This document shows, in pieces, positions 35,640 through 43,473 of a stretch of DNA of 51,034 nt. Under the pieces are notes generated by a model that was not told where the DNA came from, did not search any database, and worked only from the letters and a program-made list of their open reading frames with translations. The stretch covers positions 1 to 51,034 of the forward strand of contig NZ_JALEGS010000005.1 in the NCBI RefSeq assembly GCF_022763345.1, given 5' to 3'. Position numbers and translations under genes: made by a program. Source of the stretch: Phaeodactylibacter sp. (GTDB lineage Bacteria; Bacteroidota; Bacteroidia; Chitinophagales; Saprospiraceae). Positions within the stretch are counted from its first letter, which is position 1. Each line of letters starts with the position of its first letter.

Positions 35640-37049
35640 TTGAAACGCCCGATTGCCTTCCAGCTTTTGCAAAGTTTCCGTTCTTCAGAGATTCAGTTGT
35701 TCCATGTTTTTCTGGAAAGCCCTGCCTTCAACCGCAGGCAGGAGATGCCCCTGCTGCTGGATTACTGGCGGCAAAACAAGGCCGAACCACCGGACGCCCA
35801 GGCCATTTTCAAAGCAGCATGCCCCGGACAGCCCTTTCGGAAGCAAGATTACTACCTGCTGCTTAGCCGTTTTCACAAACTGGCCGAACAGTTCCTGGCC
35901 TGGCAGGCTTTTCAGCAAAATGAGCAAGCGCAGTACACCCACCTGCTGCAAGCGCTCCGGCAGCGACAGCAGCAGCCACTTTTCCAGCGCAGTATGAAAA
36001 AGGCGCACCGCCTGAAAAAACCTCAGGACAACCACGCTGCCGACAGCCTGCACTTCGCCTACCACCTGGAGCGGGAGCAGTACGACTTTATCGACAGCCA
36101 CGACCGTAGCAAGCCGACCAACTTGCAACAGGCCACTGATTTGCTCGATGCCTACTACTTTGCGGAGAAGCTGAGACAAGCTTGCCTGGCACATGCCCGC
36201 TCGGTCATCAACCAGGAGACTTACCAAATCAGCATGATCCCTGCTATTGAAGCAGAAATTGAAAAACGGCCCAGCCTATTGGAGCATCCGGCAGTACTGC
36301 TCTACCATGCCTGCTACCAGGCCGTAGTGGTAACGGGCGCACAGCGTAGTTTCCAGTTGCTGCGGCAATACATCAGGATATATAAAAAAGGCTTTCCCAG
36401 ACAGGAAATCCGGGATTTGTATTTACTGGCGATCAACTACTGCATCCGGGCCCTTAATTTTGGGGATACCGCCTTTGCACAGGAAGCCTTGCAGCTCTAT
36501 AAGGAAAGCCTGAAGGAAGGTTACCTGCTCGAAGATGGTTACCTTCCCGAATCCACCTTCAGCAATATGGTATCCCTGGCCCTTAAACTTGAGTATTATG
36601 AATGGGTAGAGGCGTTTATCCGTCATCATTCGGACAAACTAAAACCGGCTTTCCGGGAGTCTTTACCCTGGTATACTTCTGCAAAACTCGCTTACGAACT
36701 CGGGGATACCGACCGCGTGCTGCAGCTCTGCGCAAAAATCGAGGCCCGCCAGCCTTTCCTTTACCTGGGCACCAAAACCCTGCAACTTAAGGTACTTTGC
36801 GAACAGGAAGAGTGGGATGCCGTAGACAGCCTGCTGGAAAGTATGCGGGTGTACCTGCAACGGCATAAAGATGTGGGCTATCACAGGGAGCACTATCTGC
36901 TGCTGCTTCAGTTTACCCGCCGGTTGCTTGGCCTTATACCCGGCGACCTAAGCAAGATATTTGAGCTCGCTGCTGAGGTGGAAACTACCAAAAACTTCCG
37001 GGAAAAACCCTGGATGCTAAGACAGATTAGTAAGAAAGTAAAGAAATAA
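35640..37049 (+). CDS. Cytosolic helical repeat protein of unknown function
   Basis: 469 aa from a TTG at 35640; another in-frame TTG at 35604 would add 12 residues, and there is no ATG near the start. The N-terminus (KRPIAFQLLQSF, FHVFLESPAFNRRQE) follows a pattern I associate with a family of hypothetical proteins in Saprospiria. The rest is all-helical, TPR-like (TAFAQEALQLYKESLKEG, AFIRHHSDKLKPAF, WDAVDSLLESMRVYLQRHK). There is no signal peptide. It is divergent from the FG-GAP giant over an AT-rich 115-nt gap. Function unknown. Confidence 0.75.
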   Translation: MKRPIAFQLLQSFRSSEIQLFHVFLESPAFNRRQEMPLLLDYWRQNKAEPPDAQAIFKAACPGQPFRKQDYYLLLSRFHKLAEQFLAWQAFQQNEQAQYTHLLQALRQRQQQPLFQRSMKKAHRLKKPQDNHAADSLHFAYHLEREQYDFIDSHDRSKPTNLQQATDLLDAYYFAEKLRQACLAHARSVINQETYQISMIPAIEAEIEKRPSLLEHPAVLLYHACYQAVVVTGAQRSFQLLRQYIRIYKKGFPRQEIRDLYLLAINYCIRALNFGDTAFAQEALQLYKESLKEGYLLEDGYLPESTFSNMVSLALKLEYYEWVEAFIRHHSDKLKPAFRESLPWYTSAKLAYELGDTDRVLQLCAKIEARQPFLYLGTKTLQLKVLCEQEEWDAVDSLLESMRVYLQRHKDVGYHREHYLLLLQFTRRLLGLIPGDLSKIFELAAEVETTKNFREKPWMLRQISKKVKK

Positions 37050-37064
37050 AATAGTATTACTATC

Positions 37065-37096
37065 AAAAAACCGGGCGCCTAAATCAGGCCACCCGG
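37065..37096 (-). terminator. Terminator of the 212-aa barrel gene
   Basis: CCGGG-c-GCCT, loop, AGGC-ca-CCCGG (37071-37096). On the minus strand it is followed by TTTTTT (37065-37070). It lies between convergent genes and may also end the plus-strand transcript. Confidence 0.75.
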
Positions 37097-37125
37097 CGGT
37101 TATGTCATTCACTAAATACACTATC

Positions 37126-37764
37126 TTAGAACAGCCCGAAGCGGATGCCCAGGTTCAGGGCCAACCCGTTAATGTCGCTGCTTTGAATATTGACCAGCTC
37201 GCTAACCGTACTGTCATAGTCATAGTCCAGCCCAGATACGAAGCGGTAGGAGGCACCTGCAAACAGGCGGGCATTTTTAATCAGATTAACTTCAGCCTGT
37301 ACGCCAGGCTCTACAAAGAAAAAATAGTCCTCGCCAAAGGGGTCCCCTACTGAACTCAGGTCTCCTTTGTAGTCCATAGAGGCTTCTCCACCGCCAATCG
37401 TCAGCGGAAAGCTAAAGTGTACCAGGTTGTCAGGGTTGAGAATGTACTCCGCGCGCACGCCACCGTAGCGCAGGTCGAGGTAAAGGCGATCGTCTATTTC
37501 CATCTCAGGGGTAAACTCATTGAGGGTGGAATAGAAAGCTGCGCCCAGCGCAAAACGCTTGTTGAAAATCACTCCGGCACTGCCCTGAAAACTGTGCACC
37601 GTTTGACCGGCAGCCTGCGTGAGCTGATAGCCTGGCGCTACGTAAAACCCGATTTCAGTCTCACCGCTTCCACTACCAAAGAGCGTCTTGGGAGCGTTGT
37701 CTTGTGCCTGAACAACAAACAGGCTGCAGAGCAGCATAGCGAAAGTGAAAAACATGTCCTTCAT
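37126..37764 (-). CDS. Small outer membrane beta-barrel protein
   Basis: 212 aa with a signal peptide (MKDMFFTFAMLLCSLFVVQAQ). Strand-like segments (EIGFYVAPGYQLTQ, FALGAAFYSTLNE, YGGVRAEYILN, LALNLGIRFGLF) end in an aromatic residue, as in OmpA/PorT-like barrels of about eight strands. Role unknown. It is divergent from the heme operon, sharing the 408-nt gap that holds the iron-box operator; co-regulation is possible but unproven. Confidence 0.75.
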   Translation of the reverse strand: MKDMFFTFAMLLCSLFVVQAQDNAPKTLFGSGSGETEIGFYVAPGYQLTQAAGQTVHSFQGSAGVIFNKRFALGAAFYSTLNEFTPEMEIDDRLYLDLRYGGVRAEYILNPDNLVHFSFPLTIGGGEASMDYKGDLSSVGDPFGEDYFFFVEPGVQAEVNLIKNARLFAGASYRFVSGLDYDYDSTVSELVNIQSSDINGLALNLGIRFGLF

Positions 37765-38048
37765 AATAAATAATTAGTTTAGCTTTTTTTAGTAAAAGTA
37801 AAACTATCAAATAGGCTATTCATCTTTTCGCTTGGTTCAGAAAGTGATCATAAATTTTCAATTTTTTATCGTCCGTTCGAATCAATAATAGTACTCTTGA
37901 AACGCAGCTCTTCTTGGAGCTGACCTTCAGAGCTTTGGTTTTATTGGTTTATGTATATGCCATTTGCGTCAGCAATGAGGTCGCACATGCTGCAAGGTAG
38001 GATACCTGCTACCCGGAATTCAGTAGGCGCAGCGGTGTATTACCCGAT

Positions 38049-38068
38049 TTTAGGTAGCCATACCTAAA
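38049..38068. promoter_or_regulatory. DtxR/IdeR-like iron box upstream of the heme operon
   Basis: TTTAGGTA-GCCA-TACCTAAA, a perfect 8-bp inverted repeat. It resembles the classical DtxR/IdeR operator (TTAGGTTAGCCTAACCTAA), with a spacer one base shorter. It is centred about 80 nt before the predicted transcription start. A lesser AGGTA-GGA-TACCT copy is at 37995-38007. The rest of the gap (37765-38048) holds only a small CAGCTC/GAGCTG hairpin at 37905. Confidence 0.65.
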
Positions 38069-38102
38069 TTTACAAATGCCACATTTTGCCTAACAAACGG
38101 TA

Positions 38103-38133
38103 TTGCCCCCTTCCCGGCCATGTACTTACTTTG
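38103..38133 (+). promoter_or_regulatory. Probable heme operon promoter
   Basis: A -33 TTG (38103-38105), a 20-nt spacer and TTACTTTG (38126-38133), which is 7/8 to TAnnTTTG. Transcription would start near 38140, 33 nt before the hmuY-like ATG. Confidence 0.6.
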
Positions 38134-38143
38134 CAAAAGTCAA

Positions 38144-38169
38144 TTTATTTAAATCTAGTCTAAATAAAA
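38144..38169. promoter_or_regulatory. Second operator-like palindrome over the heme operon start
   Basis: TTTATTTA, 9 nt, TAAATAAA: a perfect 8-bp inverted repeat just downstream of the predicted transcription start and ending 4 nt before the ATG. The part ATCTAGTCTAAATAAAA (38153-38169) matches the motif upstream of the Cys-rich gene near feoAB at 16 of 17 bases. The position suits a repressor. Confidence 0.55.
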
Positions 38170-38172
38170 GCC

Positions 38173-39447
38173 ATGCGAACACCTTTACTTCTCTTCGGTC
38201 TGATCGCCGTTGCATCAAGCCTTAATGCGCAGCAGTTTCGGGAAGTCACCTGTGGACCGAATTATACGTTATCCACTTATTTTAAATTTGGGAATGAAGA
38301 GAGCATCAGCCTTGAGCACAATGCCTGGGACATTGCCTTTACCGCACAGGGCCTGCAGGATGCGGGCATCTTCCTCAATGAAGCGGCCGGCCTGGATGGC
38401 ACGGAGCTGGAACTATTCCTGATCCCCGGTGCTGAATTCGCCGACAATATCGACCTCACGCAGCTGGGCGAACGGCTCCTCAATGACGAAACCAACTGGA
38501 CCAGCGGGGGGGCTTTCAACCAAATGCGCGACCCCGGCAATCCGCTGGACTATGGCTGGGGGCAATACAATCCGGCCACACAGTCTGTGCAGGGACAAGC
38601 CCTTTTTGTGCTCAAACTGCGCAATGAGACTTTCAAAAAACTGGAAATCAGCAGTCTGGACGGCACCACTTACCAATTCCGCTATGCGAATCTGAACGGC
38701 AGCGATGAACAGTCGCATACCCTTAACAAAGCAGACTTTCCGGATAACGATTTAATATACTGGTCATTCAGCAGTAATGCTGTGGTGGACTTTATCCCTA
38801 AGGCTGGCGAATGGGACTTGCTTTTCACCCGCTACTCCACCCCATTGGATGATAATGAAGGGAGTACCCTCAACTATCTCCTCACCGGCACTCTTTCCGG
38901 GCCAGGCGTGGAGGTCGCTCAGGTCGATGGCATTGACCCTGCCACCATTACCTTCGAAGGGTACGAAGATTCCCTGAGCACCGATCTCGACATCATCGGC
39001 CATGACTGGAAGAACTTTGACCTCGGCACCTTTTCCTGGGCACTGCCTGCCGACCGTGTCTACTTTGTCAAAGCGGTCAACGGTGAAGTCTGGAAACTTG
39101 TATTCATCGACTTTGAAGGGTCGAGCACCGGCAATATCGTCTTTCAGGAAACCAATATGGGCATCGTTAATACCGTTGACCATACCCTGTTTGAAGACCT
39201 GAGTGTTTTCCCTAACCCTGCCCGGGAGAGGGCTACCATTGCACTGACGCTAAAACAAGCCGCCCCGGTACAGCTGAATGTGTTCAATGCTACCGGACAG
39301 TCCGTTTGGTCAGCAGTGAGTGAGGAGCCTGCCGGTTTTCAAACGGTCAGCCTCCCGGTCAGCCACCTGCCCGCCGGCACCTATTGGCTGCAGGTACAAA
39401 CGCCCGGCACAGCGCCGATCTCCCAACCTCTAATTGTGGCCCCATGA
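38173..39447 (+). CDS. hmuY: HmuY-like heme-binding protein exported by T9SS
   Basis: 424 aa with a signal peptide (to LNAQ). The body matches the HmuY pattern: AWDIAFTAQGL, EWDLLFTRYST, LNYLLTGTLSGPGVEV and VYFVKAVNGEVWKLVFIDFE. Unlike the lipid-anchored HmuY of Porphyromonas, it ends in a T9SS sorting domain (VFPNPARERATIALTL, GTYWLQVQT). It should capture heme at or beyond the cell surface and pass it to the receptor encoded last in the operon. Its stop overlaps the next start (ATGA). Confidence 0.85.
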   Translation: MRTPLLLFGLIAVASSLNAQQFREVTCGPNYTLSTYFKFGNEESISLEHNAWDIAFTAQGLQDAGIFLNEAAGLDGTELELFLIPGAEFADNIDLTQLGERLLNDETNWTSGGAFNQMRDPGNPLDYGWGQYNPATQSVQGQALFVLKLRNETFKKLEISSLDGTTYQFRYANLNGSDEQSHTLNKADFPDNDLIYWSFSSNAVVDFIPKAGEWDLLFTRYSTPLDDNEGSTLNYLLTGTLSGPGVEVAQVDGIDPATITFEGYEDSLSTDLDIIGHDWKNFDLGTFSWALPADRVYFVKAVNGEVWKLVFIDFEGSSTGNIVFQETNMGIVNTVDHTLFEDLSVFPNPARERATIALTLKQAAPVQLNVFNATGQSVWSAVSEEPAGFQTVSLPVSHLPAGTYWLQVQTPGTAPISQPLIVAP

Positions 39448-40349
39448 ACCGGTTTCCAATCCATTTTCTGGGCGTGCTTGCCCTGGGGCTAAGCCTAATT
39501 GCTTGTCAAAACACCCCGTCCGCCGCCGAACAAGCCACACAGGAAGCTGCCTATGAGCGCCTCGTCTCTCTTTCCGGCAGCGTCACAGAACTGCTGTACG
39601 AGCTGGAGCAGGGCGATAAAATCGTAGGCGTTGACGTGACGAGTACTTACCCCGTAGAGCAGTTAACCGAACTGCCCAAACTGGGGCATGTGCGTCAGCT
39701 CAACGTGGAGGCGCTGCTCAGCCTGCAGCCCGACCTGGTACTGGCGGAACGGACGGATGAAGCCTCCGCTGCCCTACAACAACTGGAAGCCGCCGGGGTG
39801 GAAGTGCTCTGGCTCGACGGTTCCTTTACGCTGGACAAACCCCTGGCGCAAGCCGAACAGATCAGTGAAAAGCTGGGGCTGAACGAAGAACTCGAAAGCC
39901 TGCGCAAAACCTACAAAGCCGACAAAGCCAAGCTGCAGCAAGCCCGGCAGGCGATGGAAGAGACCCCCAAAGTGCTTTTCATCTACGCCCGCGGCAAGGG
40001 TAGCCTGATGGTGGCTGGGAAAAACACCGCCGCCTCCGCCATGATTGAACTGGCAGGCGGGCAGAATGCCGTGCAGTCCTTTGAGGGCTTCCGCGCACTC
40101 TCCGCAGAAGGCCTGATAGAGGCACAGCCCGAGGTATTGCTGCTGTTCGACAGCGGGCTGCAGAGCCTGGGCGGCGTGGAAGGCCTGTTGCAAATCCCCG
40201 GTCTGGCACAGACGCCGGCGGGGCAGCAGGGGCACATCATTGGTATGGATGGCTTGTACCTGCTGGGCTTCACCCCACGGGCTGCCCGTGCAGCGGCGGA
40301 CTTATCCGGGCGCCTGCAAGCATTGCCGGATGCCTACACGCTGAATTAA
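39444..40349 (+). CDS. hmuT: Heme ABC transporter substrate-binding lipoprotein
   Basis: 301 aa from the ATG at 39444, which overlaps the hmuY stop as ATGA; a longer frame from 39384 would lose the lipoprotein signal (LGVLALGLSLIAC, lipobox LIAC). It is a class III periplasmic binding protein (BtuF/HmuT type): RLVSLSGSVTELLYEL, GHVRQLNVEALLSLQPDLVL, GGQNAVQSFEGFRALSAEGL. It binds heme in the periplasm and delivers it to HmuUV. The permease follows after 6 nt. Confidence 0.93.
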   Translation: MNRFPIHFLGVLALGLSLIACQNTPSAAEQATQEAAYERLVSLSGSVTELLYELEQGDKIVGVDVTSTYPVEQLTELPKLGHVRQLNVEALLSLQPDLVLAERTDEASAALQQLEAAGVEVLWLDGSFTLDKPLAQAEQISEKLGLNEELESLRKTYKADKAKLQQARQAMEETPKVLFIYARGKGSLMVAGKNTAASAMIELAGGQNAVQSFEGFRALSAEGLIEAQPEVLLLFDSGLQSLGGVEGLLQIPGLAQTPAGQQGHIIGMDGLYLLGFTPRAARAAADLSGRLQALPDAYTLN

Positions 40350-40355
40350 GAAATC

Positions 40356-41417
40356 ATGATACAAAGCTGGCCTAAATACCATTCGCTGTCCCGTTTGCTG
40401 TCGCCTCCCATGCTGACGCTGTTGCTGGCCATTTCTGCGCTCTGCGCCCTGCTGATCGGGGCGTACAGCCTGCCGGTACAGCAGGTCGGGCTGGTGATGG
40501 GCGAACAGTTACTGGGTCTGGAAGCCGGCTTGCCACAGACCCTGAGCTATCTGGTCTGGGACATCCGCCTGCCTCGCATCCTGCTGAGTGTATTCGTAGG
40601 CGGCGGTCTCGCCATTGCCGGGGCAGCGGTGCAGGGGCTCTTCCGCAATCCGCTGGCCGACCCGGCGCTGATTGGCGTGACGAGCGGGGCGATGGTGTTT
40701 GCGGTAGCAGGCATTCTGTTTTCTGCCTCCGTTTTGGGCGTGATTGGCAGCTGGCTGGGTTACGCTACGGTAACAGTAATGGCGTTCACCGGCAGCCTGC
40801 TGACCACCTTCCTGGTGTACTGGCTGGCGAGCAGCAAGGGCTATACTTCCGTAGTGACGATGCTGCTAGCGGGCGTGGCCATCACAGCCCTGGGCGGTGC
40901 CCTTACCGGGCTGATGACCTACTTCTCTGACGAGGACGAGCTGCGCGATATCACCTTCTGGACACTGGGCAGCCTGGGCGGTGCCAACTGGCAGATGCTC
41001 GCGCTGCTGGTGCCGCTGGTGCTTCTGCCCGCTATTATCCTCTGGCGGCAGTCGAGCCAACTCGACCTGCTGCTGCTGGGCGAACGGGAGGCGGCCTACA
41101 CCGGCGTGAATACGCAGCGTACCAAATGGATCGTCATCGGCTGCGCTGCCCTGATTGTAGGGGCCTGCGTGGCGGTGAGCGGGGTGATTGCCTTTGTGGC
41201 GCTGGTTGTCCCTCACCTGGTACGGTTGATACAGGGGCCGCGCCATCACAGCTTACTCTTGGGTTCGGCCCTGCTCGGCGGTTTGTTGATGGTCTGGGCG
41301 GATACCGCCGCCCGCACGCTGATTGCACCCGCTGAATTGCCAATTGGCATCCTGACTGCTCTGCTCGGTGCGCCATTTTTCATCTGGCTATTGCTCAAAA
41401 CCAAACGCAGCTTATGA
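40356..41417 (+). CDS. hmuU: Heme ABC transporter permease (FecCD family)
   Basis: 353 aa with about ten hydrophobic helices. FecCD signatures: RLPRILLSVFVGGGLAIAGA, AAVQGLFRNPLADPALIGVT, and GVIAFVALVVPHLVRL near the C-terminus, which is the ATPase-contact region. It forms the inner membrane heme channel with HmuV. Its stop overlaps the hmuV start (ATGA at 41414). Confidence 0.95.
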   Translation: MIQSWPKYHSLSRLLSPPMLTLLLAISALCALLIGAYSLPVQQVGLVMGEQLLGLEAGLPQTLSYLVWDIRLPRILLSVFVGGGLAIAGAAVQGLFRNPLADPALIGVTSGAMVFAVAGILFSASVLGVIGSWLGYATVTVMAFTGSLLTTFLVYWLASSKGYTSVVTMLLAGVAITALGGALTGLMTYFSDEDELRDITFWTLGSLGGANWQMLALLVPLVLLPAIILWRQSSQLDLLLLGEREAAYTGVNTQRTKWIVIGCAALIVGACVAVSGVIAFVALVVPHLVRLIQGPRHHSLLLGSALLGGLLMVWADTAARTLIAPAELPIGILTALLGAPFFIWLLLKTKRSL

Positions 41418-42241
41418 TCGAAGCGAACCACATTGGCGTTCGGAAGTCCGGCCGCTGGATTTTGCGGAAAGCAGGGGTACAGGTACGTGCCGGAGAACTC
41501 ATAGCGCTCATCGGTGCCAACGGGGCCGGCAAATCGACCCTGCTGAAAGCTGTGGCGGGAGAAATCACGCCAGATGAAGGGGCCGTAGCTATTAACGGGC
41601 GGGCACTGGCAGCGTGGCCAGGCACTGATTTAGCGCAGGTGCGGGGTGTACTGAGCCAATCCGTCGAGCTGCCCTTCTCCATGCCGGTGCTGGATTTGGT
41701 GGAAATGGGCCGCTATCCCTATCAGGGGCAGGAGGCGGCTGCCCATACGAAGGCCATCGCCCGGAACTGCCTTCAACAGGTAGGCTTGCAGGGCTACGAA
41801 GAAAGAGACGTCCGCACACTCTCCGGCGGGGAGCAACAGCGGGCGCAGCTGGCACGGGTACTGGCGCAAGTGCACCGGGATCAACCTTCACAGGAGCGGT
41901 TCCTGCTGCTAGATGAGCCCACCGCCAGCCAGGACATCGCCCAGAAACAGCAACTGCTCAGCCTTTTGCGAAAGCTGGCGGATGAGGCAGGCCTTGGCAT
42001 ACTCACGATCCTCCACGACCTCAACCTGGCGATGCAGTACGCCGACCGGGTCGTGCTGCTGCGCGGCGGGCATTTGCTGAAAAGCGGCCCACCCGAAACG
42101 GTGCTCACCCCCGAGGGGATTGCACAGGGGTTTGGCGTCAAAGCCCGGGTGGTGCACCCGCCCGGCGAGGCGCATCCGCACATCCTGACCTGCCCAACGG
42201 CAGTCGGGCTTTTTCAAAATGAAGAAACAGCTATACCATGA
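41414..42241 (+). CDS. hmuV: Heme ABC transporter ATPase
   Basis: 275 aa, a complete ABC ATPase: Walker A GANGAGKST (34-42), signature LSGGEQQRAQLARVL (about 136), Walker B FLLLDEPTAS, and the switch His in ILHDLNLA. It powers HmuU. The ATG overlaps the hmuU stop, and its own stop overlaps the hmuS start, so translation is coupled through the operon. Confidence 0.96.
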   Translation: MIEANHIGVRKSGRWILRKAGVQVRAGELIALIGANGAGKSTLLKAVAGEITPDEGAVAINGRALAAWPGTDLAQVRGVLSQSVELPFSMPVLDLVEMGRYPYQGQEAAAHTKAIARNCLQQVGLQGYEERDVRTLSGGEQQRAQLARVLAQVHRDQPSQERFLLLDEPTASQDIAQKQQLLSLLRKLADEAGLGILTILHDLNLAMQYADRVVLLRGGHLLKSGPPETVLTPEGIAQGFGVKARVVHPPGEAHPHILTCPTAVGLFQNEETAIP

Positions 42242-43314
42242 AGACAACAAGCATTAATCCGGAATTACAGGCGCGGTACGAAGCGCTGAAGTCAGAACGG
42301 CCCAAACTGCGCATCCGCAATGCAGCAGAGGCGCTGGGCGTAAGCGAAATGGAATTGCTCGAGCTACAACTGGGCAGCACCGCTACGCGCCTCAGCGGGG
42401 GCTGGCAGAGCCTGCTACAGGAGGTGGAAAGTCTCGGCCATGTGATGGCGCTTACGCGCAATGAATACGTCGTGCATGAACGTAAAGGCGTATACCACAA
42501 CGTCTCCTTTATGCACGACGGCAAAATGGGCGTGGCGGTAAATCCCGACATCGACCTGCGGCTGTTCATGTGGGAATGGGAATACGGCTATGCGGTGGAA
42601 GTGCCGAGCCGGGGCAAAGTGCTGCACAGCCTGCAATTTTTCAATCAACGCGGAGCGGCAGTCCACAAAATATACCTGACCAACAAGTCGGACAAAGCCG
42701 CCTACGATGCATTAGTAAACAAGTACCGGGCGGAAGACCAAAGTACGCCTGCAACCGTAGACCACAGCCCGAAAGCTTCGCCAACTGTGGTTCCGGATGA
42801 AGCGGTCGACGTAGCCGCTTTTCAGGAGGAATGGCGCAATCTGCAGGACACGCATGATTTCTTCCCCCTGCTGAAAAAGCACGAGCTGCAACGGACACAG
42901 GCCCTGCGCCTGGCGCCGGAAGGCTTTACCCAAAAGGTGCCCAACGAAGCGGTGGTTAAAGTGCTGGAAGCGGCGGCAGAAAATGAAGTGCCGATTATGG
43001 TCTTCGTCAACAGTCCCGGCTGCATCCAAATCCACACCGGGCCGGTGAAAAAGCTGATCCCGATGGAGCAGTGGTTTAATGTGATGGACCCGGATTTCAA
43101 TCTGCACCTCAACCTGGAGGGCATCGCGGAGAGCTGGGTGGTGAAAAAGCCGACCAAGGACGGCATCGTTACCGGCCTGGAAGTGTACGATGCGCAGGGT
43201 GAGCTCATCGTGTACCTCTTTGGCAAGCGCAAGCCCGGCATTCCGGAGCTGGAAAGCTGGCGGGAGATTATTGATGAAACGTGCGACTCCGCTGGAGTCG
43301 AAGCCACTATTTAA
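42238..43314 (+). CDS. hmuS: Hemin-degrading factor, HemS/ChuS family
   Basis: 358 aa with two repeated halves as in HemS/ChuS: RLSGGWQSLLQEVESLGHVM and NVSFMHDGKMGVAVNPDIDL in the first; EVPIMVFVNSPGCIQIHTGP and VMDPDFNLHLNLEGIAESWV in the second. It handles or breaks down imported heme in the cytoplasm. The last residues (CDSAGVEATI) are encoded by the first hairpin of a repeat array, so the original C-terminus was probably altered by insertion. The start overlaps the hmuV stop. Confidence 0.93.
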   Translation: MKTTSINPELQARYEALKSERPKLRIRNAAEALGVSEMELLELQLGSTATRLSGGWQSLLQEVESLGHVMALTRNEYVVHERKGVYHNVSFMHDGKMGVAVNPDIDLRLFMWEWEYGYAVEVPSRGKVLHSLQFFNQRGAAVHKIYLTNKSDKAAYDALVNKYRAEDQSTPATVDHSPKASPTVVPDEAVDVAAFQEEWRNLQDTHDFFPLLKKHELQRTQALRLAPEGFTQKVPNEAVVKVLEAAAENEVPIMVFVNSPGCIQIHTGPVKKLIPMEQWFNVMDPDFNLHLNLEGIAESWVVKKPTKDGIVTGLEVYDAQGELIVYLFGKRKPGIPELESWREIIDETCDSAGVEATI

Positions 43315-43397
43315 GTTTGAGTTACTAATGCACGACCCCAATGGGTCGACTATTCGTAAAAACAGCTTTCATCTTTTAATTGACGCCGTAGGTGTCA
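43284..43397. repeat. Three hairpins spaced 48-49 nt
   Basis: CGACTCC-GCT-GGAGTCG (43284-43300), CGACCC-CAAT-GGGTCG (43333-43348) and TGACGCC-GTA-GGTGTCA (43381-43397, one G-T pair). The arms share a (C/T)GAC(N)CC...GG(N)GTC(G/A) layout, but the spacers differ. The first lies inside the hmuS reading frame and the others in the gap before the TonB receptor gene. Confidence 0.65.
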
Positions 43398-43473
43398 CAC
43401 TTACCTGAAGAAAAGAAGAGCAAATGGATAATATTCGATGGTCAAGCAATCGCGAAGTAACCTACAAGAGCAC

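Noticed and set aside
43284..43397. CRISPR-like regular spacing of palindromes
   Set aside because: The repeats are short, diverged hairpins, only three in number, one is inside a gene, and no cas genes are nearby.
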